A stretch of 64,000 bases of DNA from Trichobilharzia szidati (taxonomy: Eukaryota > Platyhelminthes > Trematoda > Strigeidida > Schistosomatidae), in assembly GCA_944472155.2 (NCBI GenBank), contig OX235279.1, positions 161,284,199 to 161,348,198 of the forward strand, written 5' to 3'. Of the stretch, positions 1 to 13,160 are shown in pieces. The notes beneath the pieces are model-generated. The model was not told the DNA's origin and searched no databases. It saw nothing but the letters and a program-made list of their open reading frames with translations. A program made the position numbers and the translations under genes. Position 1 is the stretch's first letter. Each line of letters begins with the position of its first letter.

Positions 1-1330
1 AAAAGACAGTCGTCTTGTTCAGTATCAAGGATAAACTACGGGCCATGCCCACCTCTATGTATGTATACATGTACTCATTCGTATGGAGCTGTTTACATTT
101 TGAGTTGTGAGCTTGTTCTCCGTAAATGGATTGGTGGACTCTGGAACACGGTTTGGTTAATGAAAGGTCAGCATAAGACGACGAAGTCTTCAACTTGTGA
201 ACACCCTTAAGAATCACTTCATTCAGCTCCACGTGATTTATCCTTTAAGGTTATCTACAGGACCAAATCCAACCACTCGAAAAGCTTACGGGTACTCCAC
301 TTATGCACTGACAAAGCTCTAGCTATTCATGACCAGAAACATAAATTATGTGTACCAACACGTCATGTTAAACTCCTTTGTTCGCGTTGGTCATAGCAAT
401 GTTTCCTTTTCATTTTATTCTATTTCACCACTTGAATTCATTCCACACTTCACTTCATCTTTGCCATCTTTAATATTATCACAATCGTACACTCAATTTT
501 GTAGATAACACTTGACCTACTATTTAAATAACATCTTAATATCAGTTCACTTATTTAATAATCTTCAAAAGTTTCATAAATCATCCACTTCCATTGTACT
601 CCCTTAGAACACCATTTTGATCATCTATATACTTGTCATGTGTTCAATATAATACCACTAGCTGCCTTCTTTTTCCGTAATATAAATACGATTGTACAGT
701 TGACTTGAAAATCAAGTCGTTGGAAAGAAATAGTATTTCTCAGCTGAATTAAGAAGAAATTGTGTTTTTCCTCGTGAATTAATGGGTGTATTTCATAGCG
801 TAATCAGTAAGAATGAAATGAAGCGGACAGTGTCTGTTGATGTTATTGTCTTTTTGCATCAAATGAGATAGCCAGGCCATACGCAATGCGCATCACATCA
901 TAACCTTCTTGTTCTTGACAAATAATGCTGACTCAAAAAGAAATAGCCTGGAAGAAATTTAGACAGAGGGAACCAACAAATGAAAACCTGGTTTCAATAA
1001 ATGAAGTGTTTAATAATATACTGATCTGTGTAGATTTCCTACCTGAGATCTTCACGTGGGCTGAGAATCACCAATGAAACAATGGGAAAAATCAACTGAT
1101 GGATTTCCTCAACTCAGAATTGTGAGAAAAAGTGCAGCAGTCCAAGTTGAACCAGTTCATTAATAAGAAACAAAACAAGTGGTGTTCTGCGATGAGTCTG
1201 TTTTCGACGAATTTATTCTCTCCTCTTTAGAGGTGTATAGTTGCATTTATATACATTTTTTCTCTGCTGTAAAAGTGAATATGGGGAAAGGGATGAATCA
1301 TCATAAGAAACGGTGCAAGTATCATAGACC
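1..1330 (+). repeat. Dispersed repeat family D, copy 1, 5' part (continues at 2345-3960)
   Basis: No gene was recognised. This stretch matches the reverse complement of 33230-35250 over nearly its whole length. Examples are the 'GATCTTCACGTGGGC' segment at about 1048 against about 33615, and the 'AAAATCAAGT' segment at about 706 against about 34570. The copy runs off the window start, since 1 aligns to about 35250. Many short indels indicate an old repeat. Confidence 0.75.
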
Positions 1331-1379
1331 AGCCAACAAATAAACACTGCATCCAACAGTTGTAAGACAATGCTGCAAG

Positions 1380-2345
1380 CCAAGTTATCTACAACGGCGA
1401 ACTCACGGAATCCTTCGAAGTGAGGACAGGATTAAGACAAGGCTGCCTACTATGTCCAATGATTTTCCTGATTGCAGTAGATTGGATAATGCGACAAACA
1501 GCGGCGGGCAATGAGGAAACAGGCATAAAATGGACTCACACAAAGAACCTGGAGGATCTAGACTTCGCTGATGACATGTGTCTGATTTCCCACAAACTGG
1601 AAGATATGCAGGCAAAAAGCAACAAGTTGGCAGAAGAAGCATCCAGAGAAGATAGGCCTTCAGGTGAACGTAGAGGAAACAGGGTGATGAAGATTCCTGG
1701 GCAACACCACCAACAGCAACAACAACAACTGACAACAATCAGCATAAATGGGAGGAACCTGAAAGAAACAACCTCCTTTACCTACCTGGGAAGCATCGTC
1801 TCAACTACAGGTGGAACTGGCAAGGATATCAAAGCGAAGATTGGGAAAGCAAGACATGCTTTGATTAATCTCAAGTCTGTGTGGAGGTCAACAGCCCTCA
1901 GCATGAAAAATAAGCTCCAGATTTTCAGATGCATTGTGAAGTCAGTGCTACATACCATACGGATCAGAGACTTGGCGCTGCACCACGAAGGCCACTTCGA
2001 ACAAACCACACACTTTCATCAACAGCTGTCTTCGCTCAATACTCAAGGTTAGACGGCCAGAAAAGATCATTAACATGGAGGTGGATTGGCCATACTCTAA
2101 GAAAACAAACCATCAGGTGGCATCACACGGCAGACCATCGCTGGAGTGAAACCTGAATGGGAAGCGGCGAGTTGGTCGTCAGTGCGAGGGTGACATGGAG
2201 GAGGTCATTTGTAGATGAGATAAAAGCATGTGGATAGATGTGGAGCCAGATGAAAACGTTTGCGGAGAACCGGACGCAATGGAGATGTGCGGCTGACGCC
2301 CTATGTTTCTCTAGGAACTGAAGGAAACGATAATAATAATAATAG
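1380..2345 (+). mobile_element. 5'-truncated RTE-clade (SR2-like) non-LTR retrotransposon, reverse transcriptase pseudogene
   Basis: An open stretch at 1420-2052 reads RTGLRQGCL...DWIMRQT, then LDFADD, the RT catalytic aspartates at about residues 49-52, then SFTYLGSIVS and NLKSVWRSTALSM. These are RT motifs typical of schistosome RTE elements. After a frameshift the thumb region continues with [10 protein letters not shown], then TWRRS and ALC, in other frames, and the element ends in a short GATAATAATAATAAT tail. Neither the endonuclease nor the RT N-terminus is present, so this is a dead 5'-truncated copy. It is absent from the matching position of the inverted family D copy near 33.3 kb, so it inserted after that repeat spread. 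Confidence 0.88.
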
Positions 2346-3960
2346 TATAGATGTGAGGTTGAGTAATGGCGGTAGAATGAGACAACTAATATATTCAATG
2401 AAAGCGTTTTAATCAGAATCCACATAGAAACGGAAAAGGCCTTGTATTACCTAATAAGATTGAAAGGATAGAAGAGTTGCAGATGGACAGAGAAATAAAA
2501 TATATAAAAAAAGTTAGGCTGAAAATGTTAGGGATTTGCTTACTCTTTCTGGATAGCCAGAGGTTTAACAGTACAAAGGAGGTGAAAGCGAGTCATCTTA
2601 GGTAAGTTATCTTTCACTTCATAGCTCACCTTGAAGGAGGAGTTTGCCATGATGTTTAATTATTATTGCACTTCTTCCAGACAAGTCCCCGGTACCTTTC
2701 TGAAACCATGCAAAGGATAATGTTCTACAACGCTCCTTATGGATAGAATACGCGTACAACGACCAAAATGCCTGACTGCCCAAGAACAAATAAACTGATT
2801 TGCTCATGTACAGGAAACAGAAGCAATCAGATACTAGATCGGGTTCTTTTTGATTTCAGTAGACCAGTGTGCGACTGACTGGAGAAGACTACTCTTAGCG
2901 TCTCTGCGAGGAAAAAAGTTGCTTATAAATGCGCTTCTACAGCTATAGAGTGCGAAATTAATACGCTAATAGGGGATTCTCTTTGTTGAGTACCAATTGT
3001 CTTGTTTTTATAAATGTTTTGATGAGACTTCTCAGTCACTATAAACACTTTGTAAATGTCCAAAGAAAAGTCAATCAAAAGACGGAATGCGGCGGCCTAC
3101 CGTAAAACCTCCATCAGTATATATATTGCATATATTCTGTGTTTTTTTCCCTCATTACTACTATTGTCATTATTATCACTATTACTATGCTGACTTTAAA
3201 TTGTTTCCGCTAAACTCAAAAACTGTTTTACGATATTGAATTCTATCTCTATAGTTATACACTTTCCGACATATATAAAACTTATGAATTATTCTACATA
3301 TGACATTAATTGTTTTACCACCTGACATTTAACTTTGATTATAATCACAAATATTTTGTTTGCATTTCATACTATTATTAATATTTTATGCGTTCACACC
3401 AATGATTCAATTCCTTCACAGGATATAATTTCTTAAAAACCATCTTCATACGACCGCACAGCTTGATGAGAATAAATTCGTTGTGAAAAAAGAGTCTCTT
3501 CACTGAATATTGTGTTCTTAATTTCTCTTATTCACCATGTTTATTTGAGTAAAATACGACGTCTAATGGTATTATTTACTTTGGTGAGTATTTACTAAAT
3601 TTACAACATGCTCATTCGCAAGTTTCTACTAAACATGAGAAGAAGCATTATCGTCGATGGACGGTAGCTCATCCCAATACATGGGATAACTGTACTTGTG
3701 TTGGGTCTTCGGTTCACAAAATGTACTTCTGTATAATTGGCATTCAACCACATATCATAAAGTATTTCTTGAAGGATACGAAGAAGGGATATTATAATGG
3801 TGGATTGGTATGCGCTCCAAGTGAGATAGAACCATGTCGCACGATCTACTGTCGGTTAATTAACCTTTCGTTTGAGGATCCTGGACGAAGGTAAAATATC
3901 GTGGATTAATTGGGCTGAAATTTCTGTATATTAAATAAATATTGTTTAAGAGTAAGGCTA
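2345..3960 (+). repeat. Dispersed repeat family D, copy 1, 3' part
   Basis: 2560-3130 matches the reverse complement of 32650-33230. 3530-3960 matches 29960-30400 and 52310-52760 in direct orientation and part of 32440-32570 in inverted orientation. No conserved reading frame spans the copies, so the element type is unknown. Confidence 0.75.
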
Positions 3961-4380
3961 TTATTAGTATCAATTAATAATCTTGAAGACCCCTCCTGTC
4001 CCATTCAAAATACAAAAGGATTGAAAAAATAAAGGTGTGCATATGACAGTCTCCCGTTTGGATAATTTCTTTTTCCCTGCTCAAATTTTTTAATCCATTT
4101 TGCAGCTCATCTAAATTTTGTTTTAAATTAATTCAGATTACTTTTCTCAAAAATTCAGCGATGCCATTCACATTCATCCATTTATGCTCATCTTAGCAAC
4201 TCTGTCTGTTTCCTTTTCTGCTTTTCATATTCTCAAGGGAAAAGAGAATAGTGCAAATACTCACCTGCATCATCCATTTCAAGTTAATGGATTTTATTTT
4301 GTGTTTTTCCCGCTTAGTTTTCCTCGTTTTTCCTCTCTTTGTGTTCAACTTTCATGTATAAAATACGAGACATTAAATTA
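3960..4380. other. Unassigned AT-rich sequence
   Basis: No recognisable gene, RNA or repeat copy was seen. The short open frame starting at 4184 has no motif and looks like chance. Confidence 0.4.
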
Positions 4381-5350
4381 AATCCTCGGACAAACTGGCT
4401 CAAGAAGTAGTGAAGACAGGATCGCAGATGAATATTACGAAGACGGTGGTGACGAAGTTGCCGATATATCAAAAACACCCAGTACCAATCACTATCAGCG
4501 TGAGGAATTTGAAAGAGATCACTTTCTTTACGTAACCAGCTAGGAAGTGTCGTTTCAGCCATAGGCAGTCGGCACAGATGAAGTTATTAAAACCAATGAG
4601 AACCGGAAGGGCAATGTACAGCTTCGCAACTCTAGAATTAGTTTGGAAATCTCCTGCAGCACGCCTCAACATGAAGACCGAAGGTTTATCTTACAACACA
4701 AATGTTAAGTTAGTCACTTCTTCTATATGGGTCAGAAACTTGCAATGCATATGTGTTATGGAAAGCATTTTCAACAGGCTACTATGGCAGAATTTTATCA
4801 ACGGCAGTCTTCGATCTACATTGAAGATCAAATGGCCAGCCGGCCAGAAAGAATCAGCTACGCGAAGCTATGGGTACAAACGAAGCAAGAACCTGTCAGT
4901 CAACAGATATTGTGATGCAAAGGAGATGAATTTATGACACACTGAAGAGACAGTCAGTTGAAACCACGCGCCACTCAATCCATCATACAAGTGGAGTTCG
5001 GATGGGAAACAATGGGCTGGGAGGTCACGGATAGCACGGAGGGGATCATGTGAAGGTAGTCTTTCAGCCGGATAAAGCGGCCAACATAGAATTGTATACA
5101 ATGGAAATGTTCTATTGAATCTCTGTTCCACTCAAAACCAAAAGGGATGTCAATAAAAATACTGATAGCTTACGTATAGCCTTGAATGAATGGGTGGGAG
5201 TCGGACTGTCAAATGAAGAAAATCATGTGAAGAGGGAATGAAGGATTTTTTGTAGCCGTACATCAAGGTGAGAGAGATTTCTGTATCAAAATGAAAATGG
5301 AGACTTGGTAGTGAAGCTGTATATTCCACTCCGGATGCAAGAGAAGAATA
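4380..5350 (+). mobile_element. Heavily decayed RTE-like retrotransposon fragments
   Basis: 4480-4940 retains RTE C-terminal patterns in shifting frames: the equivalent of 'KSVLLYGSETW', then 'FIN..LR..LKIKWP' and 'LW..TKQEPV'. 5,100-5,146 carries the family's 3' end ('CTCTGTTCCACTC...'). A second 3' fragment with CEEGMK and a similar end follows at 5165-5350. Many stops, no intact domain. Confidence 0.65.
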
Positions 5351-7515
5351 AATGATGATGCTGGAAACTATTCAGATTGAAAATAATTGCACCAATCAAA
5401 ATCATAACACATCCACATGCAGACTGAATAATCAGTATGGAAAATAAACAAGGTCAAAGTAAAATGTGCGAACTATAATACTTACAGAAAACACAGACGA
5501 ATTAGGGCAACGAAAGAAGAGAGAATGGTTGAATAAACTGGCCTCTGTGTATTCAAATATCTGACTTTCGGATTTCTATGACCAAATCTACAGTAGTGCA
5601 GAAAAGTCAGGCAGATAGTCATCTTGAAAGCTTATGCGCTTCACAGTTCTTGTGGGCCATCAAACGGCCGCATCTTCATAACCACCGAGGATAGTGTTCT
5701 GGCACACTCACAGAGAAAACTCACATCGAATAATTGACGGATATTATACCCAATTATACACGATCAGATAAACCGTTAATGAACTACATATGCAATCGGT
5801 CGACTGCGGAATCTTGTCCTTCAGGTGATTCAGTACAATAACGCACGAATTAGGAGACACAACACTCTGAATGATGTTGCTACACGGTGAAAGACTTTTT
5901 CAAAGATTGTGAGATCCCTCTTTGTTTTCACAGTTTTGGTCATTGATAATCAAACAAGAGCTTCCGACAGTTTCTGTTTCTTTTTCATCCTCAGGAGTTT
6001 TATTAAAAGCGGAATCAAACACACACTTTTACAGACAAGGAGAAATAAACCGGAAAAATGAACTCAGGCATAACGGTAGAAATTCATCCACACTGACTGA
6101 GGATTCTAGTTTCATTCCATCTCTCACTTCCGTGTGAATGAATTCTACCACATAACACCTAATTTATGCCTTGAATTCAAAATTTGGAATGGGAAAAGCT
6201 ACAGTTCAGTACACAATTTTTATGGTTAATTCATCGTTTAAGTGGAGCTTCGCTTCAATTTGTACTCACTGACTGTCTGATTTCTACTCAGTACTTTTTT
6301 CTTATATCTTAAAGTGGAATTTTATGATTAGGGAGGTAAAGAGGACTAAGAGTGCATTCGATTGCAAGGCAGTCATTAGGGCGTATATGTACGCATATAT
6401 CCCTCAATGATCTCATGGTTGACTGATCGAATCAGCAAAGTGAGAATTCAAGTCTAGAGGTTATTCTCATAGTGACGCCATGCGCAATGACTGGAGGAGC
6501 ACACATTCAATCAACCATATTTATTGTTAATTTCTGACTACCATTCATGCGACCATTCATCCATTCAATTTTGCTTGTCTGTAGATAGTTAACACGTAAA
6601 ACTATTTGGCGCTACAGATCAGAAGTTCTTATTAGATGTCTAATTTTGCAAATTACTAGATTTAATTAGAGATTGAATATGCATGATATGTGTATATATT
6701 TACTATTGATTGTTTTGTGTGAGTAGTTTAACACCAACCATACACAACAGTCAGATCAAAGTGATCAGCGAACGCTGGATGAGAGTTGAATTTGCCTCTG
6801 GATTTGAGCACGCTAGTCTTGGCTCAGAATCATCCGAATTCGTAATTTGCCAACTACACACTATTTGAGGTGAAGCATCACTGCAGTTTCCTCATGGAAA
6901 CCGAAGTTGTTCAAATTACAGTATACGTTGGTGGAAGGTGGAAAAGGCTGTATGATAGGGAGTTAGATAACTTGAGCTGTGAGGCTAGTGAACAAGCGCT
7001 ACTCATATCAGTAGCATACACATAGATATATAGCGCCATGCAATTATGCTTGCTTTCCTGATTGCCATTTATGCTTTATGAAGCTGAACACATATGATTA
7101 CCTCAACAATTTCTACTCTCAGAGGAGTCTGTGATGAAATTCCACTGCGAACTTTGCGAAATTCTGGAGACTGTGAATTCTAACACCATTAATTATCAAT
7201 CAGAATTAGAGGGAGTGGGTGGGTTGAAGTGATTCGTCTCTCTCAAGTGAGTTGAACTTGGTGCATTCCTGGTGAGCTCGATGCCAAGTAGATGAACTTT
7301 CTGTCCACTGTTGATATCATATCGGTCTCTCCAAGTAAGTATTGCTAGTTAGGCAAGGTGTTTTTATTCGTACTTATCTAAATGCATCAGAGGTAAATAG
7401 TATGTCTAGTTGCAGTTTTTTGAAAGAATTTTCTGTTCCTAGTTTTAGTGTCTTAATCGTAAGATATCTCTGCAATCAGTCGCTGGAATACCCTTCACCA
7501 GCGGGAACCACCTTG
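5350..7515. other. Unassigned intergenic sequence
   Basis: No gene or recognisable element was seen on either strand. Reading frames are short and without motifs. Confidence 0.4.
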
Positions 7516-7518
7516 AAT

Positions 7519-7700
7519 TTTTTGATTATAGCTTGATTCCACACCGTATTTTTGGTAGAAGTATGGGATTTTCAGCATGTGATATCGATAGCCCAAATTT
7601 TGCAGGCCGAACAATTGATATCAGGTGTGCGTCGGTAGGTGATCGAACCCCGGACCATTTGCATGGTCGACGAGAGTCCTAACTGGTGTGCCACCGGCGC
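7519..7700 (-). mobile_element. tRNA-derived SINE, family B, copy 1
   Basis: Read on the minus strand it opens with GCGCCGGTGGCACACCAGTT, has a B-box-like GGTTCGATC, then a short body containing 'CCGATATC.CATGCTGAAAATCCC' and 'GTGGAATCAAGC', and ends in an A/T-rich tail. Near-identical copies lie at 17783-17965 (+) and 27129-27308 (-). Confidence 0.75.
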
Positions 7701-7704
7701 ATTG

Positions 7705-8640
7705 AATGGTATCCCAATTTGTAAACGAATTCTTTTATTGTAAGACATACAGTGTTGATGTGTTCAAGTAGAGACGATGAAAGGGGTTTCAAACAACTTT
7801 ATACAACTGAGGTATTCTCCTTAAAACTCTTACCGAATATGACACTCTAATATGTTAAGGTACTTATGTTACTCATTGGAACACAATATAGTTATATCCT
7901 CTTGTTCAATGATGTCCTCTTTAGTCATCTAAATCTTCGAATCCCCACTAAAATGTTTTTCCCCCTCAAGATATGATCTTTTCTACGTAAACTCCAGTTT
8001 GACAGCTAACTTGCTTCATGTTTCCTATTTTAGTTTCATACAAGTGATGACCTGGTCTTGTAATGTCAGTTCATTTTTATCTTCAGTTTACATCCAGTCT
8101 GGCAGCATTTTCTTCGTCATGTGCATTGGACTAGAAGGCTTCTTGGCTGGTTCTTTGTCTGACAGAGTTTCTGAGACAATGAAATACATTGTAGCATGGC
8201 AGAATACATGTATAAATACAAGAAGAATTTCTCCTCTGCCTTTTACATCATTTATTGAACAGTGGTGGTTTTAGTGAATATAAGCCACGCAGTCCCTTAT
8301 CACAGCCATTTTGGAAGTATCTTCTCCGTACTTCCGCGTTAAGAAGCGAGTATAGTACCAGGTAGTCACTGAAATTTCTCAGTACATAGAGTAACAATCA
8401 ACCAATCTCTGTGCCGGATACTTTACCTTACACTGAATTTGGTGTACCTTGCGGGTGATTAATTCTCACCTGAACGACATACAATTCGATGCATAGTTAT
8501 CCCAGTCACTAATATGTCCTGATAATATGGAATGAAACACCTGTCAAATACTTCAACGTTTCCAATTGTTGTCTCTCTGATGCGACAGAACCTGAACTAA
8601 GTCGACTCCCTCTGAAAAATCAGTACATGAAGGCATGAAG
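7705..8640. other. Unassigned sequence
   Basis: Nothing recognisable. An open frame at 7999-8274 (+) of 91 codons has no known motif and no matching splice context that I could establish. Confidence 0.35.
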
Positions 8641-9740
8641 TAAGGTGAATTCACTAATAAGGTAAAGGAAGTCACAAAAGATATTACGTAATTCTTATTA
8701 ATTACAAATTACCCGGGTCAGTGGAGTCAAAACTTATGAAATCGTATGAAAGGACAGAGATAGTAGAAAGATACTAGGGTACAGTGTTCAAATATACATT
8801 TTCTGTAGTGAATTCCACAAGGCATTGATTGACTGAGAACGCATCAGTGAGCAAAGAGAGAGATATCTTCCGTTTGTAACTTCACTGCACAACTGTACAT
8901 TCAGTTATTTGAAGGTTTCTCTAATTTGTACAGTGATAATTAACAGCATCAGTCAAAGTTTATTATCAGGTGAATTATCTTTCCTAGATGTCCACCTTTT
9001 AAGATGAACAAATTGAATTCTACAAGGATTATTTTAAGAAAAACCGAAATTCAATAGACAAATGACAAAATTTCACAGTTTTGTTCCAATAAACAGAAAA
9101 CGAAATCTAACCACGGTCATCATAAGAACAGGATTTATTGCATATGCACCAAAGATTCACTAGAGGCAAACCCTTGGGTGACATTCTTCGGAAACACTGT
9201 ATTCATCAAGAAGTGAACGGACATCCAAACTCCCTAAATGATAAATATTGTAAAGTTGAAATTCAAGAGACAGATATTGATTAGTTAGTGAAGTTCTTTG
9301 AAGCCATCTGTTGACCGAGAGAGCTCAGTTCCTAGGCTGTTGATAACAGAATCACACTTGTTCTCTGACTCATCCAAGACAAGATCCTAATGCTGGTATC
9401 TCGAATACGTATTTACCCATTCACTTGATCTTTGGTAGGTAACTCTATAGGCCGTATCGCTACGAAATTGTTCAGACGCTCTCACGACTAACAAAAGGGG
9501 AAAACGCAACAATATTTAGCTTAATACTAGAGTACATTATTACTTCTAGTCATGCAGTAGCAGTAGAGACTTTATTCACAGGCATATATGAAGTACGATC
9601 ATGTTGTTCACAGTATGATTTCACTCACATCTCCATTTAGCTGAAACCATACCAATCACTTAGGAGGGACCTGAACTTTCTCTTCGGTAAGATCTCATGC
9701 GGCCTCTTTTACTACTAAGTCTATCACCGATCAAAGATCA
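8640..9740 (+). repeat. Repeat family F, copy 1
   Basis: Direct repeat of 9785-10800, offset about 1.1 kb. Matching landmarks are 'AGAGAGAGATATCTTC' against 'AGAGAGAGATGTCTTC', 'GTACATTATTACTTCTAGTCATGC' against the 10620 equivalent, and 'GCCTCTTTTACTAC' at the end. Divergence is substantial and there are no intact reading frames. Confidence 0.75.
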
Positions 9741-9784
9741 ATACATATATGAGTGATTATTGTCCGTTCCAATTCACCTATAGT

Positions 9785-11350
9785 AGAGTGAACACAATAA
9801 TAAGGTAGTATAAGGAGTCACGAAAGGTGTAACGTAATCTTTGGAAATTACTGATTACTCAGGTCATATTGATGGAAACTTATAAAAACAGATGGACAGA
9901 ATGAGACAGAATAAATTCACCAAGATATATTGCTCAAATATATACGACTTTCATATAAATTCTGTAATGTTTCGACTGACTAAGAATGCATAACTGATTA
10001 GAGAGAGAGAGATGTCTTCGTTTTGCGTCTTCACTTCACAGACGTACAGTTAGTTACATAAGGGAGTATATATACATATATATATATATAATTTATGCAT
10101 AAAGTTAATTAGCAATAACGGTGAAAGGTTATTGTCAAGTGAACTATCTGCTCTAGATTTCCAGCTTTCAAGACGAACGAATGAGAATTTTACAAGAATT
10201 ACTTTACGGCAAACTGAAATTTCACGAACAGTTGACAGAATTTCACAACTTATTACTTTTAAACAAGAAAGGAAATCTCACAGCAATGTTAAGACTTGAA
10301 TCTATCACACACGCACCAAAGTTACACTGGGGACAGGGGATGGATATTCAACTTCCTTAACTTATAAACATTGTAAATTTGAAGTTCAAAAAAGAGACAT
10401 GAATTTCGTCGAAGACATCTGTTGAGAGAGAGGGAGAACACAGTTAGTAGGATGATCTTGCTGGGTTGCACTTTTTCCCTCGAACATTCATGACAAGGTC
10501 CCAATGCTGAAAACTGCAGCATGTTCTTACCATTTGTCTAGACACGCCCATGAAGACTAGTGAGCGTGACAGTCAAAAAGAGAAATGGGAACAATCGACA
10601 GCTTAATATCAGAGTACAATATTATTTCTGGTCATGCTTTATCAGCAAAGACTTCATTCACGGATGTATATGAAGTACTATCATGTTGTTGACAATATGA
10701 CTTCACTTACATCTCCATATAGCTGAAGCCATAGCAATCCATTAGGAGGAACCTGGACTTTGTCTTCGGTAAGATCTCATGTAGCCTCTTTTACTACCAT
10801 TTGCTTCTCTAGTTTAAGTTCTGAACTTTCTTGAATTACTGTCAAATAAACTCTACATAGTCTTTTCATTCTTTGTTTTACAACCCCTTCCTGATTCAAC
10901 TAATTCTCCTTGTTTTGCCTGTCAGATATTTCCAGTTGATTATCTGTCACCCAACGAATTACTTGTCAACCCTCTCTCTCCGTCTCGGTTACATAAGAAC
11001 AGATGTAGTTGCTTCACCCAACATTGTGGATTGTCATATACTTTGATTTCAACTTTGCTACTAGCTGTGAAAACATACACATCCGCTGCCTGTAGAGATC
11101 TGAAGTGAAGTTATGCAAAGAAGAGACTTCTCTCTCTCCCTCTCTCTGTCTTTCTGCTGAAGTGACTTATGTCTTGTTCTTCTAAATACCACATCCCAAA
11201 TGGAGTTCTTCATACTTTGAAGGTATTTTCACTGTGTGTTTCCAACATTGAAAACAAAAAAGATGTTTCAGTGCATAATGTGACACTGTCCTGTGTCTTA
11301 TAACTCACGCCTTTCATATGAGTATGCAACTCTGTATAAACTGAAAAGAG
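9785..11350 (+). repeat. Repeat family F, copy 2
   Basis: Tandem to copy 1 and extending further 3'. 10780-11200 matches 14330-14720 (the 'CTTTTACTACCAT' start, 'CATCACCCAGC.GATTA.TTGTCAAC', then 'GAAGTGAAG...'). Contains a small (TA)n tract at about 10069-10091. No coding potential recognised. Confidence 0.75.
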
Positions 11351-11870
11351 AGAGAAAGAGATAGGGAGAATTCGTAGAATCAGTTAGTGTTCGGATTAAG
11401 GTATTAAAATATTCACTGAATAGTTTTAAAATAATCGGTCTGTAAACTAGATTAGACTAGACTATCGACAAAAACTACGTAAAATTGAAAAACAAACACA
11501 GACATTTGTCTGAAATAAAAACTGCTGTCTCCACTATAACTTTATTTGAACTACAATTAGTTAACTGTTACATAATTTGTACTGGGAAAACAGCCTACCA
11601 CATGAAACAGAACTCACTAAGTTTCATTATTCATATGATAAAATATTTATCCTGATTTCTCTGAGTAGATCTCCAAGAGTTAGTTTGTCACAGAGATTTA
11701 ATCTGTTTCAGGTCTGACCCATGAATGATATCATTCGGAGGGACAGGTTTTTATGGGCCATCTACTCCGTCTCAGCTTGCAGTTTAACGTCACTACGCGC
11801 CCTTTTAAGGGTTTAGAACCTAGGGCAGCATCCGATTACAAGATAAGCTCGTAGACCATTCACCCACTGC
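11350..11870. other. Unassigned sequence
   Basis: Nothing recognisable on either strand. Confidence 0.35.
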
Positions 11871-12040
11871 TGGGACCCTACTCATTGGCCAATGAATTCT
11901 AGCTTTTACGACTTTTCCTTGTAACCGGCGTGTTCTGGGTTCTAGCCTAGATGAGATCATGGTAATGAGTTACAAACTGGGTCGCAACATCCATCCAGAA
12001 ACCCAGATTCTCAAGGGCAATCTAACTGATGTCACTCCGT
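11870..12040 (+). mobile_element. Degenerate family C (hammerhead-related) SINE-like fragment
   Basis: Contains 'CCTTGTAACCGGCGTGTTCTGGGTTCTAG' (tRNA-like B-box area). This is followed by a mutated equivalent of the family C motif GAGTCCCAAACTAGGACGAAA and by 'TCTAACTGATGTCA', the family 3' segment. Confidence 0.5.
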
Positions 12041-12289
12041 GGTCAAAACTGCAAAAAATATCGCCCCTGCTACAAACCAAATCTTGAAAATGAATCTGCC
12101 GTTCGATAAATAGTGACCGACTTCAGGGTGGCGAAGTTGTCTAGTGTTCTAGTGAGATGTCGTGACCAGTAGGGTCCACAAAGTCAGTCCTAGGGATTAG
12201 GGGAAAATACTCACCACTGATGACACTGGTTGGTGCCAGTCACGCTAACACCAACCTGAATCGGCTTAAGTTAAAATTAATGGGCTGAC

Positions 12290-12460
12290 CATTAAGTGAG
12301 GTCCCAATTGTGGCTGGTGGTCGACCTACGAGCTCACCGTGTAACCGGAAGTTCTTTGATTAGAAACTCAGTGTTCGTGTACCGCTGATGAGTCTAAAAA
12401 GTGGACGTAAAACACCGTCCAGTACTCCCTGTGGCCGGTTTTTGGTCATTATCTAATTGT
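12290..12460 (+). mobile_element. Family C SINE-like element with best-preserved hammerhead core
   Basis: A tRNA-like segment ('GAGCTCACCGTGTAACCGGAAG') is followed at 12376-12430 by a hammerhead-like motif. CTGATGA is at 12385-12391, a short GTC/GAC stem II flank at 12392-12406, GTAAA where GAAA is expected, and a GTC cleavage triplet at 12417-12419, then CAGTACTCC. Homologous copies occur at 38.8, 46.8 and 53.6 kb (+) and, inverted, at 38.5, 46.5 and 53.2 kb. Confidence 0.6.
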
Positions 12461-12649
12461 CATATCATTCTGTGGTCAAACTGTTACCTAAGCAAAAGTT
12501 CCAGTTGGAAATTTAAGCCATTTGAATGCCTTCTGAATACTGACAGTGGTGTCTAAAGGCATGCAATTTATGAATTTCACTACCATTGATAATTCCTAAA
12601 AGCAGTGGTACTCTGTATTTAGTAATGTGGTGATGAAAGGAGTGAAGAT

Positions 12650-13160
12650 TGAAATTCAGGTGTGAATATGAAGAGGAAACAGAGGTGATGAAGCTCGCCG
12701 ATGATCACTACCAAAAACAGCAACAAGCTCTAATCATCATCATCATCATCAATAATGGAAGAAATCCAAAGGAAGTCACTTTTTTCACAAACCTTGACAA
12801 CAAGGGTGTTAAAGTCAGTCAGAATTGAAAAAAACAAAACAAGCTTCCACTTTTCTTAAAACCATATGTAGTTCCTCACACGGAAATCAACGGAGACGTT
12901 TTACTTCATTTCTAACAGGCGTCATTTATTGATGAAAGGATGTCTTTACTGTCTCGATGTTGAGTCCCAATCAGATGGCGAGCCAGGAATGTCAAATTAA
13001 AAGAATCTGTCATAGGCCACAAATCATTCAATAATCTGCTTCCAAGCGAATCCTCAGAAAGAAATGCAGATGAATTAGAAAAACGTTGATGAGGAATTGA
13101 AATGACATCACACGCCAGAGAAAGGAGGACCTTGAATGAAACCCGAATGCGAAATGACTC
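12650..13160 (+). mobile_element. Decayed RTE-like retrotransposon fragment
   Basis: Translated pieces recall NNGRNPKEVTFFTNL (the RTE 'INGR.LKEV.SF.YLG' block) and, later, 'RKKCR.IRKTL' followed by 'NDITRQ'. Frames are broken and a (CAT)n tract lies at about 12735. Confidence 0.55.
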
